A stretch of DNA of 64,000 nt. Source: Sodalis sp. dw_96. GTDB lineage: Bacteria > Pseudomonadota > Gammaproteobacteria > Enterobacterales > Enterobacteriaceae. The notes under the pieces are model-generated. The model made no database searches. It was not told where the DNA came from and saw only the letters and a program-made list of their open reading frames with translations. This document shows positions 29,493 through 38,058 of this stretch, piece after piece. Where the stretch lies: NCBI RefSeq assembly GCF_018449575.1, contig NZ_JAAVUT010000005.1, positions 62,001-126,000 on the forward strand, given 5' to 3'. A program made the translations under genes and the position numbers. Numbering within the stretch: the first letter of the stretch is position 1; every line of letters begins with the position of its first letter.

Positions 29493-30308
29493 ATGCCCAG
29501 CTTAAAAGATCCCTTATTAGTTGTGACCGATTTGGATGGCTCGCTGCTCGACCATCATACTTATAGCTGGCAACCCGCCGAAGGCTGGCTGGAAAAACTG
29601 AAGTCCCATCATATCCCCGTGGTCATCTGCTCAAGCAAAACCTCGGCGGAGATTATGGCATTGCAAACCGGCATGGGCCTTAAGGATGCGCCGTTTATCG
29701 CTGAAAACGGCGCAATGCTGCATGCCGGCGCGCTAGGACAGCACCCGGACCAATCGGTAACCAAAATTTTGGGTCAGGATTATGCCGCTGTCCGAGAGGT
29801 GCTGGAGACACTCCGCCGGTTACAGGGGTTCAAGTTTTTTGGCTTCGGCGACGTGGATGAAAAGCTGATTGGAGAATGGACCGGGTTATCCCCCCATGAC
29901 GCGCTCTTGGCCCAGCAACGCCAGGCGTCGGAAGCATTGATCTGGCGTGACAGCGACGAAAGGATGGCTGAATTCGTCCAGGCGCTGGCGGCGCAAGACC
30001 TGACATTGATCCAAGGCGGGCGCTTTTACCATGTGCTGTCAAAAGGCAGCAATAAAGGCGCCGCGGTACGTTGGCTATTGGACCTTTATCGCGGGCATGA
30101 CGGACGTCCGTGGCAATCTTTGGGTTTAGGGGACGGCCCCAACGATATCTCCATGCTTAGGGCGGTGGACTACGCGGTTATCATCCGCGGTTACAGTAAA
30201 ACACCGGTGGAACTCGGCCCGTTGCAACGATCTGTCTATAGAACCGTCGCCTATGGACCTGAAGGCTGGTGTGAAGGATTGGATCATTTTATTACCTCGG
30301 CCGACTGA
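29493..30308 (+). CDS. yedP: YedP-type mannosyl/glucosyl-3-phosphoglycerate phosphatase
   Basis: This HAD-superfamily phosphatase removes phosphate from a hexosyl-3-phosphoglycerate. Start 29493 (MPSLKDPLLVVTDLDGSLLD) gives 271 residues, the E. coli YedP length. An ATG at 29433 would add 20 residues without family support. Motifs seen are the nucleophile DLDGS, CSSKTSAEIMALQTGMGL, ENGAMLH and GLGDGPNDISML. The neighbouring gpgS-like gene suggests that its substrate here is glucosyl-3-phosphoglycerate. Confidence 0.9.
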   Translation: MPSLKDPLLVVTDLDGSLLDHHTYSWQPAEGWLEKLKSHHIPVVICSSKTSAEIMALQTGMGLKDAPFIAENGAMLHAGALGQHPDQSVTKILGQDYAAVREVLETLRRLQGFKFFGFGDVDEKLIGEWTGLSPHDALLAQQRQASEALIWRDSDERMAEFVQALAAQDLTLIQGGRFYHVLSKGSNKGAAVRWLLDLYRGHDGRPWQSLGLGDGPNDISMLRAVDYAVIIRGYSKTPVELGPLQRSVYRTVAYGPEGWCEGLDHFITSAD

Positions 30309-30359
30309 GCGTAATAGACAATAATTTTAAAGAAATTTTTATAATTGGGGAGAATATTT

Positions 30360-31580
30360 ATGAGCGATTTCCATCAAAATGGGATCATTGCAAATTTTCA
30401 TAATTTATCGGATCGAAACGTCAAAGAATTGGAAACAGAATTGGTTGGATTTTCCAAAAAACGCAAAATGGGATTGATACTCCCCTCGCTATTTTCAGAG
30501 CTGGAAGGTCCGGCCCTGGCTAATATTATCGATGAGATTGCAAAAGTACCCTATCTGGAAGAAATCGTTATCGGCCTTGATCGCGCCGACCGCGATCAGT
30601 TTCTCTATGCCCGCGAATTTTTTTCCCGTCTGCCTCAGCATCATCGCATCCTGTGGAATGACGGCCCACGTTTAAAGGCCATTGACGCCGAGTTGGAAAA
30701 AGAGGGCCTCTCTCCCACTGAACCGGGAAAGGGCCGTAATGTCTGGTTTTGTACCGGCTACACGTTGGCCTCGGATCGTACCCTGGCGGTGGCATTGCAT
30801 GATTGTGATATCGTCACCTACGAACGGGGCATGTTGGCCCGTTTGCTTTATCCGGTAGTGCATCCCAAATTCAATTATGAATTTTGCAAAGGATTCTATG
30901 CCCGGGTGGCTAACGGCAAGATGAATGGCCGGGTGGTAAGATTGCTGGTGGGCCCGTTATTGCGCTCCCTGGAGAATGTCTACGGACAATCTCAGTATCT
31001 CGATTACCTCAATAGTTTTCGTTATCCCTTGTCCGGGGAGTTTGCCATGCGTACCCGCGTCATGCATGACATGAAAATTCCCGGCGATTGGGGCTTGGAA
31101 ATCGGTTTGCTGTCGGAAATCTATCGAAACTACAGTCCGAACCATATTTGCCAGGTTGAAATAGCCGATAATTACGATCATAAACATCAGCCCCTGGCGG
31201 AAGAGGATGGATCCGGCGGCCTAAAGCGTATGAGCAACGATATCATACAGTCTTTGTACCGAAAGCTGGCCACCATGGGGGTAAACCTCACCAGCGATTC
31301 ATTTAGGGTGTTAAAAGCCACCTATTACCGCAATGCCCTCGATATTCTTGAGTTCTATCATCATGACGCCATCATGAACGGGCTTAAATTCGATCAGCAT
31401 AGTGAGGAAGCGGCCGTGGAATTGTTTATGCAGTGTATCCTGGATGCCGGACAGGCCTTTATCGAACGGCCCAACGATAAGCCATTTATCCCCAGTTGGA
31501 GCCGGGTGCAATCCGCCTTTCCCGATATTATGCAACGTATCTATGATGCGGTGGAAGAAGACAATAAAGGCGATGTTTAA
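30360..31580 (+). CDS. gpgS: Glucosyl-3-phosphoglycerate synthase-like glycosyltransferase (GT81)
   Basis: GpgS-type enzymes join an NDP-hexose to 3-phosphoglycerate, the first step of glucosylglycerate synthesis. The 406-residue product starts at ATG 30360 with GGGGAG as ribosome-binding site. It contains VLPSLF-like LILPSLFSELEGPALANII, the donor motif HDCDIV, and GEFAMRTRVMHDMKIPGDWG. It follows yedP by 51 bases, so synthase and phosphatase probably form one operon. Glucosylglycerate accumulation under osmotic stress is known in Dickeya. Mannosyl specificity cannot be excluded. Confidence 0.82.
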   Translation: MSDFHQNGIIANFHNLSDRNVKELETELVGFSKKRKMGLILPSLFSELEGPALANIIDEIAKVPYLEEIVIGLDRADRDQFLYAREFFSRLPQHHRILWNDGPRLKAIDAELEKEGLSPTEPGKGRNVWFCTGYTLASDRTLAVALHDCDIVTYERGMLARLLYPVVHPKFNYEFCKGFYARVANGKMNGRVVRLLVGPLLRSLENVYGQSQYLDYLNSFRYPLSGEFAMRTRVMHDMKIPGDWGLEIGLLSEIYRNYSPNHICQVEIADNYDHKHQPLAEEDGSGGLKRMSNDIIQSLYRKLATMGVNLTSDSFRVLKATYYRNALDILEFYHHDAIMNGLKFDQHSEEAAVELFMQCILDAGQAFIERPNDKPFIPSWSRVQSAFPDIMQRIYDAVEEDNKGDV

Positions 31581-31738
31581 TACCCGGTCCGCCGGTGGCG
31601 ACATCGCGCTGACGGTTGCGCCAGCCGACTAAAATCACTTCCCCGCCGCGGCGGGGGACATTCCCCACGGTGAATTGTTCATGCCGCTAAAAAAGGCGAT
31701 GTTTTAGCTTGCTCCTGGCGGGACGACCTTTAGAATGA

Positions 31739-32152
31739 ATGTCTCCTTCTCCGGTAACCGCTACAGCGGAATATTTTTATATGCGTGAAATCAAACCCAA
31801 TGAACCTCTGGCAGCGGCTCTCGCCGGCTGGATTGAGGATCATCTGGACCGTGATATCGCTTTACCCGAATTGGCCGCGCGGTCCGGTTATTCGGTTTGG
31901 CATATGCAAAGCGTGTTCCGCGCCACCACCGGTATCGCCGTTGGCCGTTATATACGAGAACGGAAATTGACTGAAGCCGTGCAACGTTTGCGCAATACCG
32001 ATCACCGTATAATTGACATAGCACTGGATTATGGATTTAATTCGCAGTCACAATTCACCACATTATTCAAAAAATATTTTGGCGTCACTCCGCAAATGTG
32101 CCGCAACGATCCGTCATTAACTCTGCGCTTAACGCAACCCCTCCGTTTTTGA
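31739..32152 (+). CDS. MarA/SoxS/Rob-type AraC family regulator
   Basis: This is a single-domain AraC/XylS activator of 137 residues, or 123 if ATG 31781 (MREIKPNEPL) is used. Both helix-turn-helix units are present: LAARSGYSVWHMQSVFRATT and IIDIALDYGFNSQSQFTTLF. There is no effector domain, so its level probably sets its activity, as for MarA and SoxS. It is not a clear orthologue of a named member. An sRNA candidate lies about 200 bases downstream. Confidence 0.88.
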   Translation: MSPSPVTATAEYFYMREIKPNEPLAAALAGWIEDHLDRDIALPELAARSGYSVWHMQSVFRATTGIAVGRYIRERKLTEAVQRLRNTDHRIIDIALDYGFNSQSQFTTLFKKYFGVTPQMCRNDPSLTLRLTQPLRF

Positions 32153-32359
32153 AGATGACTACTGTAAATAACTTATGTTATATAAATCAGTATGGAAGTT
32201 TTTATTCATCGTCTGGTGATTTCCCTAAACAATGATATTATAAATCAATATAATCAATCAGGTAAAAGATCAAGCCAGCCCTTTACTTTCATTAAGCAAT
32301 AAATTATTAAGAACGAATAACATAAAAGAACCTGAATCTCTCTTAATCCTATAGTATTT

Positions 32360-32448
32360 TATGAAATTTAGCGTAGTATACCCTGATATTATTAATTTCC
32401 CTGGTGTTACTTAAGCAGTTATTCGCCCGCTTTTTAGCGGGCCTTTTT
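32360..32448 (+). ncRNA. ArcZ-like small RNA candidate
   Basis: The 14 bases ATTTCCCTGGTGTT (32395-32408) are identical to the seed at the processed 5' end of enterobacterial ArcZ. They are followed by GCAGTTATTCGC, which resembles ArcZ GCAGTATTCGC, and then by an intrinsic terminator, GCCCGC/GCGGGC plus five T residues (32425-32448). The 5' end is approximate; a TATAGT box lies near 32350. ArcZ is normally next to arcB, so this may be a paralogue or a relocated copy. Confidence 0.6.
32425..32448 (+). terminator. Intrinsic terminator of the ArcZ-like RNA
   Basis: GCCCGC and GCGGGC pair around a six-base loop and are followed by CTTTTT. The A/U-rich loop and U tail fit Rho-independent termination. 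Confidence 0.85.
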
Positions 32449-32525
32449 AAGTTGTCCTAATATAATCAGATAGCCAATGTTAAAGGCTCATTTCTTAATT
32501 TCCAATGTCACCGGATGGGTAGGCA

Positions 32526-32657
32526 TTAAATTTTACAGCCTTCACAATCCTCTTCTTCCGCCGGCGGTTCCGGTATTACCTGCGCTTTTTTACTGACATT
32601 TTCTTCCGCCGCGGCCAATTCGGCATCAATATCAAATTCAAACACATCGTCATTCAT
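32526..32657 (-). CDS. Acidic 43-residue protein with a C-terminal CxxC
   Basis: ATG 32657 opens a 43-codon frame preceded by GGGG nine bases upstream. The product begins MNDDVFEFDIDAELAAAEEN and ends AEEEDCEGCKI. It is very acidic and has only two cysteines, in a CxxC arrangement three residues before the end. I do not recognise a family. A 9-bp inverted repeat (32750-32758 with 32798-32806) lies in its possible leader. A metal or iron-sulfur related role is one possibility for a CxxC tail, but there is no direct support. Confidence 0.55.
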   Translation of the reverse strand: MNDDVFEFDIDAELAAAEENVSKKAQVIPEPPAEEEDCEGCKI

Positions 32658-32849
32658 GGCTATATACCCCATTTTCAACTGTCGGATCAGTATATCAACT
32701 CTCATTGTTAAAAATAACGCAAACAGGGCTGTTTCCTTGGCCTGTGTCTCTCAGTCTATCACCAAGGAGGGTTACCATCGAATGCCTGCATAAAGGGTAG
32801 ACTGAGGGCAGAGACGGCCAAAGCGCATCCCGCCCTGCGCGGCGCATCG

Positions 32850-32876
32850 ATAAAAAAACCCGGCAAGTGCCGGGTT
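32850..32876 (-). terminator. Intrinsic terminator on the minus strand
   Basis: AACCCGGCA and TGCCGGGTT form a perfect 9-bp stem with a 2-base loop. On the minus strand it is followed by a run of T residues (plus-strand A run at 32852-32858). It ends the transcript of the small Lys-rich gene. Confidence 0.85.
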
Positions 32877-32897
32877 GTGGACAGCAATAGCAACGGA

Positions 32898-32996
32898 CTA
32901 TATTTCAAGCCCTTTCCTGCTCTTTTTATCTGCCCTTTTTTCCTTAAGTGTTTTCTCCGGCTTCTTCTTGGCTGACTTATCCTTACCTCTACTCAT
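32898..32996 (-). CDS. Lys-rich 32-residue protein
   Basis: ATG 32996 with GAGG at a good distance starts a 32-residue highly basic product beginning MSRGKDKSAKKKPEKTLKEK. A minus-strand intrinsic terminator follows about 20 bases after the stop. Gene-sized transcription signals plus the ribosome-binding site make it a likely real gene. Function is unknown. The composition suggests nucleic-acid or ribosome contact, as inference only. Confidence 0.6.
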   Translation of the reverse strand: MSRGKDKSAKKKPEKTLKEKRADKKSRKGLEI

Positions 32997-33108
32997 AAAC
33001 GCCTCGCTTATTTGTCAGATTAGGTGGTTTGACCAAAAGGTTCCCCGATAACACCTGGGTGTTCTAGACTTACCAAACCTAGTGCCGAATTGCAAGTCTA
33101 CCGTTCAT

Positions 33109-33489
33109 CTAATGCGCCGCCTTAGGATGCGCCGCCAGCCAATTTCGCATGGTTTTAATCTCCGCTTTCTGCGCTTTAATCACATTTTCCGCCATCTGGC
33201 GCATATGGGGATCTTTACCGTATTTCAATTCGGTTTGCGCCATGGCAATAGCGCCCTGATGATGAGGAATCATGCCTTGGGCAAAGGCTACATCCGGATC
33301 GCTGGCTTTGACCCCTTCAGCCATCTTATCGTGCATATCCTTCATCGAGTCCATATAGGATCGGCTGGCGGGACTTAATCCCTGCTGGTCATCCATTTTC
33401 ATGCCGGCCATGTTGTCGTCGGCCGCAGCGACCTGAACCACCAGGGGCAATAAGATAGTCATCAGCGCTCCGACAATGCTTTTTCTCAT
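33109..33489 (-). CDS. DUF305 periplasmic protein (CopM-like)
   Basis: The 126-residue protein has a signal peptide (residues 1-23, MRKSIVGALMTILLPLVVQV then AAADD). The DUF305 core has a His/Met-rich segment FAQGMIPHHQGAIAMAQTEL and the C-terminal helix ENVIKAQKAEIKTMRNWLAA. Some DUF305 proteins bind copper; the Met and His pattern here (NMAGMKMDD, PHHQ) fits metal binding but does not prove it. It is isolated, followed by apbE on the same strand upstream. Confidence 0.88.
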   Translation of the reverse strand: MRKSIVGALMTILLPLVVQVAAADDNMAGMKMDDQQGLSPASRSYMDSMKDMHDKMAEGVKASDPDVAFAQGMIPHHQGAIAMAQTELKYGKDPHMRQMAENVIKAQKAEIKTMRNWLAAHPKAAH

Positions 33490-33641
33490 GTTTCTCTCCT
33501 GTTTATTTTATATGCCGCATGCTTTCGGGAGCAAAAACACACCCGTTGTCGCGGCGTTCCACACTTAAAGCATCAATATGCTTTTTTTAAAAGCGATCTT
33601 AGCGTAATGCAAATCTGTGAAACGTAAGCGTGACGGCATTA

Positions 33642-34703
33642 TTAATGTTTTTCTCGTGGGTCATCGAGACCCTCGATGATAAAGGGTTTGAATTGCGGTG
33701 ATGCCCAGGTCTCAAACCCCCGATCGGTTTTGGTGATGAGATAGACCGCCAATCCCTGCTGTTGCGCCAGCGCCTTGGCTTTTTCAGTGCCGAGAACCAT
33801 CAGTCCGGTATCCCAGCCATCGGCCTCCATGGCGGTAGTGGCGATAACCGTGGCGGATACCAATTTATGATCAATGGGCCGCCCGGTGGCGGGATCGATA
33901 ATGTGCGACAGCCGTTTACCCTGTAATTCGTAGTAATTACGGTAACTGCCCGAGGTGCTGATGCCGTGCCCCTGTAAATCCACGATGGCTTGTGCATCCA
34001 CTTCGCGATCGGTGGGTTTTTGAATAGCCACCCTCCAGGGCTTATCTTGCGGCGACAGCCCCCTGGAAATCACCGCCCCGCCCACCGAGACCAGATAGCG
34101 GGTGAAACCTCGGCGCTCCATCAGGGCAGCCAAATGATCGGTGGCATATCCCTCCCCTAGCGTCGAAAGATCAACATACAGGTCTGGCAAATCTTTCTGC
34201 AACCACTGTCCGTTAACATCTTCGCTCAAACGAAGATGACCCAGACCGACACGTGCCCGCGCGGCGTCAATTTGGGACTGGGTCGGCATCGACACCGGCT
34301 GTTTATCAGGTCCGAAACCCCATAGATTAACCAAAGGACCCACGGTGATATCCATGGCCCCACCGGTTTTGGCGCCGATGCGCAGCGCAGTGGATACCAG
34401 GTCGGCCATAGCGGAAGAAATCGGCTGCGGTTCGGCGCCGTTGTATTGATTAAAACGCGACAGTACCGAATCCTGTAGGTATGTGGATAATTCGTGATTG
34501 TCCTGGTTCAGCACCTGGTTTATCTGCTCTTGCAAGCCCACCAGCGCATCCGGCGGCGGCGAAGCCAGGGTAACCCGGTAAAACGTCCCCATGGTTTTCC
34601 CTTCCGCGACCCAAGCCTGGCTGTGTGACGGCGGCGGCGAGAGCTTATCGCAACCGGCCAGCAACAATGCCGCGACGGTAAATATCACTGCATATTTATT
34701 CAT
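33642..34703 (-). CDS. apbE: ApbE, FAD:protein FMN transferase lipoprotein
   Basis: ApbE attaches FMN covalently to threonine in periplasmic parts of NQR/RNF-type flavoproteins. The 353-residue product has a lipobox LLLAGC near residue 18, then GKTMGTFYRVTLA, VDLSTLGEGYATDHLAALME, VSVGGAVISRG, and the C-terminal SATVIATTAMEADGWDTGLM. No rnf or nqr genes are in the window, so its partner must be elsewhere. Confidence 0.93.
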   Translation of the reverse strand: MNKYAVIFTVAALLLAGCDKLSPPPSHSQAWVAEGKTMGTFYRVTLASPPPDALVGLQEQINQVLNQDNHELSTYLQDSVLSRFNQYNGAEPQPISSAMADLVSTALRIGAKTGGAMDITVGPLVNLWGFGPDKQPVSMPTQSQIDAARARVGLGHLRLSEDVNGQWLQKDLPDLYVDLSTLGEGYATDHLAALMERRGFTRYLVSVGGAVISRGLSPQDKPWRVAIQKPTDREVDAQAIVDLQGHGISTSGSYRNYYELQGKRLSHIIDPATGRPIDHKLVSATVIATTAMEADGWDTGLMVLGTEKAKALAQQQGLAVYLITKTDRGFETWASPQFKPFIIEGLDDPREKH

Positions 34704-34966
34704 CCCTTTTCCCTTTTACCAAGCACCCTATCAGGCCGGGCCCCGGAACCTTATTATGAACGATAACCCTGTTGCAAAAATCAGACCGATTTGCAGGAAA
34801 ACGCAGCGGAAAAGTGCCGTCGAGGAAGAATTACCGATTATGGGGGAACAGGCGGAGGACAGAAAAAAATGAGCAGGGTCACCGTACCCCCCGGGCACGA
34901 TAAACCAGTTTGCGATAAGGTCGCAGGCATCCTCGGAACACCTGCCGTCCCCTTCACCGGAAGGCG

Positions 34967-35293
34967 TTACGGCAAGTCGGAATGGGAACCGCCCTGGGCA
35001 TAATTAAACATGCGCTGCACAATTTCATCCGCGCCTTTAATAATTTCCGACAGGTTCTTATCACTGCGATTGACCGCCTGAGAATAGGCAATTTCATGCG
35101 CTTCATCCACCATGCTGATAATACGACCGCGTGTTTCAGCATCCAGATTTCCCAAAATAGTGGTAATTACCACCTGGTATGCATGGGACGTTACGGTTAA
35201 CTGCCGCTCGCGGGCTTCCAACACTTCAATACGTTCCAGCAGCGCTGCATAGTGTGGATCATTGTGCGAATCAGAATGCGGATCGTTATCCAT
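34967..35293 (-). CDS. Hypothetical protein, 108 residues
   Basis: The ATG at 35293 is preceded by a GGGGGAAG ribosome-binding site. The product is helical and charged, with an N-terminal His/Asp stretch, a coiled-coil-like segment ALLERIEVLEARERQLTV, and a region YQVVITTILGNLDAETRGRI. It has a faint resemblance to DUF2594 (YecF) proteins, too weak to name it. No signal peptide or membrane segment is seen. Confidence 0.7.
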   Translation of the reverse strand: MDNDPHSDSHNDPHYAALLERIEVLEARERQLTVTSHAYQVVITTILGNLDAETRGRIISMVDEAHEIAYSQAVNRSDKNLSEIIKGADEIVQRMFNYAQGGSHSDLP

Positions 35294-35538
35294 GTCGGCT
35301 TCCCCCTAGTCTTGCCGTCACCGGCGCGAGATTCAATTTCAACGCACCGGCCGAAAAACTGAGTATACAACAAATGTCCGATAGAGATATCCCGGGGGTT
35401 TTTAAGCGGCAGGGCAAGTGAGAAGACTGAGATAAGTGAGGCAGTGAGGCAAGTAAACGGTAAAGTGGCTGTCGACTCATGATATTTGAAGAGAACTGTC
35501 GTGACCGGTCACGACAGTGTGTTCGCCAGGCCCATCAA

Positions 35539-35712
35539 TTAAGATTGACGGCCGCTGTTGCTGCTTTTACCGCCTTTTTTACCGGCCTCGGACGCCTTTT
35601 CGGGATTGTTCTTAAAACCGCCCCCGCTATGCTGGCCGCTTTTTTTACCTTCTTCGGATGATTTATGTTTATCGTCAGTCATATTACCAGAACTTTTACG
35701 TTGATCTGCCAT
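35539..35712 (-). CDS. KGG-motif stress protein (YciG-like)
   Basis: I chose ATG 35712 (MADQRKSSGNMTDDKHKSSE), 57 residues, because GGAGG precedes it; an upstream ATG at 35724 overlaps that site. The repeats GKKSGQHSGGGFKNNPEKAS and EAGKKGGKSS match the KGG (con-10/YciG) motif. The family is small, hydrophilic and induced by stress or in stationary phase. Function in desiccation or general stress is inferred from the family. Confidence 0.88.
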   Translation of the reverse strand: MADQRKSSGNMTDDKHKSSEEGKKSGQHSGGGFKNNPEKASEAGKKGGKSSNSGRQS

Positions 35713-35724
35713 GTAAACCTCCAA

Positions 35725-36197
35725 ACGTGAATGTCGAAATCAATAAATTAAAATTTCGCTAGATCTTAACAAAACATTGAAGAAGCAATGAGGTGATGCC
35801 CCATCAATACTTATATGCTAGAACATGATTTCAATAATTGCCAAAATCATTATCAACGTGGAAGTTTATTTATAACGGGAAATTCGCCGCCAATAGTCTA
35901 TTCTAAGCGTCTCCTTTGGCGCGCTTAATTTATAACCTATTGATGAATAACCACTTTGAAAAATTGAAAAAATAAGTTTTTTATTTCAAACATAACATTA
36001 GTATACATAATCTATTGAATATAAAGAGTTATCCTCAATCACTGGTTTTACATAGATATTCCCGTAATGACTGAATTAAAGTTATTATCTTATTAACCTG
36101 CATTCGATAAAAAGTTATCAGCGTAAATAATTAGAATTGCAATTATTTATTAAATAAAAAAATGCCCGCACGTGGCAGGCACTGAGGAGATTACCGT
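35725..36197. other. AT-rich intergenic region, no gene seen
   Basis: About 470 bases of strongly AT-rich sequence lie between the KGG-motif gene and the DUF6515-like gene. No open frame with family resemblance is present. A GCCCGC-type imperfect hairpin near 36162-36181 may end the minus-strand gene at 36198. Confidence 0.5.
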
Positions 36198-36620
36198 TTA
36201 CAGACCGGCGGGTCTTGGCACTTCAAGATACTGGCCGTTAATATCACGGCGATAATAGTGACCTTGATTGACATAATACCGTTCACCATTCAAATCCAAT
36301 ACCGTCATATTGCCGGGACCGGAAACATACGCTTGCGGCGCGGGTACGACGTTCGGTGCATTGACTACCACATATTCATCATCATGGCGCTGGTAATAAA
36401 CACCGTCCAGAACATAGTAGGTCAGGCCTGCCACCAATACGGTTTCCGCCAACCCTGGCAAAATACCAAACCTTTCACCATAGTGGGGTCGTCCGCCGAT
36501 CCAACCATGGGGACCGTAACGGTAAGGATCATGGCCGCCGTGCCAGTAGGGCGCGGCAAAACCGGCTACAGGCATAACCAGGCTAAGGGAAAATAAAAGA
36601 ATCAGAAATTTTTTCATCAT
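36198..36620 (-). CDS. DUF6515-like exported protein
   Basis: ATG 36620 (MMKKFLILLFSLSLVMPVAG) starts a 140-residue secreted protein with a signal peptide of about 23 residues. The mature part is rich in Gly, His and Tyr (PYWHGGHDPYRYGPHGWIGG). A middle hydrophobic segment is AETVLVAGLTYYVLDGVYYQ. The C-terminus has a YYVNQGHYYRRDINGQYLEV repeat-like motif typical of DUF6515. Function is unknown; it is presumably periplasmic. Confidence 0.8.
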   Translation of the reverse strand: MMKKFLILLFSLSLVMPVAGFAAPYWHGGHDPYRYGPHGWIGGRPHYGERFGILPGLAETVLVAGLTYYVLDGVYYQRHDDEYVVVNAPNVVPAPQAYVSGPGNMTVLDLNGERYYVNQGHYYRRDINGQYLEVPRPAGL

Positions 36621-36984
36621 AAGATACCTATCAAAACTCTCGCCTACTAACACATGCCGATGCTCTCATAACAGACCTTTGCGGGCCATTAAGCAAGACC
36701 ATTTACGCATCTTTTGCCGGGTATAACGAAATCCTTACCTTTACGTAATAGTCTATTGCAAATCAATACCATCCCTGTTTTATACCCCGCTAAAAGCGGT
36801 AAACACGCGGCCTCTGTCTTGCCGTGGGTCTTACGCTAAATTTTAGTCGATAGTGAAGCCCCGCGGATATAAAAGCCTGAACGAAACCAAGAATTTTTCA
36901 TGAGCAATTGTGACTGGCGGATTTCAACAGGAATTTTGCCAAGGTTTGGTAAAGTCTTGAAATGTTATGTAAACATATAATATA

Positions 36985-37126
36985 TATGAATATTATTTAC
37001 ATAATAATTAGCCATTATCATTTGATGCATTCAAAGCCAGGTGTTATTTTTCTAAAACCCCCTCGCTCCAGAGCGGGTTAATGTGATGTTGGACACCCAC
37101 TTTTCTTTTGTGTGGGTGTTTTTTTT
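36985..37126 (+). ncRNA. Candidate small RNA ending in an intrinsic terminator
   Basis: A strong terminator, ACACCCAC/GTGGGTGT plus eight T residues, is at 37093-37126. Just before it is another stem, CGCTC-CA-GAGCG flanked by AACCC and GGGTT. A TATAAT box is near 36975. No plus-strand gene precedes the terminator, so a short structured transcript is likely. No match to a known sRNA was recognised. The 5' end is a guess. Confidence 0.4.
37093..37126 (+). terminator. Strong plus-strand intrinsic terminator
   Basis: An 8-bp stem ACACCCAC/GTGGGTGT with an 11-base loop is followed by eight T residues. No coding region on the plus strand ends here. Confidence 0.85.
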
Positions 37127-37149
37127 GAGTGAAAACAAGGGCAAAAGCG

Positions 37150-38058
37150 TTACTTCACCAGATTATCAAGACGTTCGTCATCAATACCCGCGGGTTCAAG
37201 ATGAGCTGAAACTTCCGCTGCCGGAAACAGCTTCCTGACCGCCGCTTCCGCGGCATCACCGATTTCATGGCCCACATCAACGCTAAGTTGGCCGTCCACT
37301 TCAACATGTAATTCAACAAAAACCCGATCACCGCCATTACGTGTACGGATATCATGAACACCTCGCACACCCTCGCAGCTCAGGGCGGCAGCCTCGATGC
37401 GCTGTCGGTCCCTGACATCCAGCTCTTGATCCAAAAGCTGAATCAGCGCGGAAAGCACCATGCCGCGGGCATTCCACAGCATATAACAGGAGATACCCAA
37501 CGCCCCCGCCGCATCAGAGCGCGTCCAGCCAAACAAACCGTCAAGGACCAAGGCCACCAGCACGGCAATATTGACCGCGATATCGGTAACATAATGCGCA
37601 CGGTCGGCGGCAATGGCGGTGGAACCGGTCTTCTTGACCACAAACGTCTGCATAGCCACCAGCATACCGGCACAAATCGTGCTGCCGACGATCACCCAAA
37701 TACCCAGACCTTGTTGTGAGAGAGGCTGGGGATGGAGCAGACGCCCCGCGGATTCGATACCCAACACCAGCCCGGCCCCGGCAAGCAGTAGCGCCTGGAC
37801 AAAAGCGGCTACCGCCTCGGATTTACCGTGACCGTAGCGGTGTCCCTTATCCGCCGGACGCTGCGCATAATAGACCCCCGCCAACGTGACGATGGATGCC
37901 ATGACGTCAACCAAACCGTCCGCAGCGGAGGTCAGCATCGCAATGGAACCGGTAAGCACCCATGCCCAAACCTTGACGCCCACCAGCAGCACGGCGACGC
38001 TAAGCGACACCAATGAAGCCAGGCGCGTCAGCTTTTTGCTTGGGAGATTAAATAACAT
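37150..38058 (-). CDS. FieF/YiiP-like cation diffusion facilitator
   Basis: This is an inner-membrane Zn/Fe/Cd-H+ antiporter of the CDF family, 302 residues from ATG 38058, chosen because GGGGGA precedes it by six bases. Six membrane segments fill residues about 10-205. The metal site residues are seen as DGLVD in TM2 and HYVTD in TM5, the DxxxD/HxxxD pattern of YiiP. The cytoplasmic domain includes CEGVRGVHDIRTRNGGDRVF and VELHVEVDG. It is FieF-related but diverged from the E. coli orthologue, which lies near cpxA. Confidence 0.88.
   Translation of the reverse strand: MLFNLPSKKLTRLASLVSLSVAVLLVGVKVWAWVLTGSIAMLTSAADGLVDVMASIVTLAGVYYAQRPADKGHRYGHGKSEAVAAFVQALLLAGAGLVLGIESAGRLLHPQPLSQQGLGIWVIVGSTICAGMLVAMQTFVVKKTGSTAIAADRAHYVTDIAVNIAVLVALVLDGLFGWTRSDAAGALGISCYMLWNARGMVLSALIQLLDQELDVRDRQRIEAAALSCEGVRGVHDIRTRNGGDRVFVELHVEVDGQLSVDVGHEIGDAAEAAVRKLFPAAEVSAHLEPAGIDDERLDNLVK

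Noticed and set aside
31641..31656. Terminator after gpgS
   Set aside because: The palindrome CCCCGCCGCGGCGGGG is GC-rich but has no following T run, so it was not called as an intrinsic terminator.
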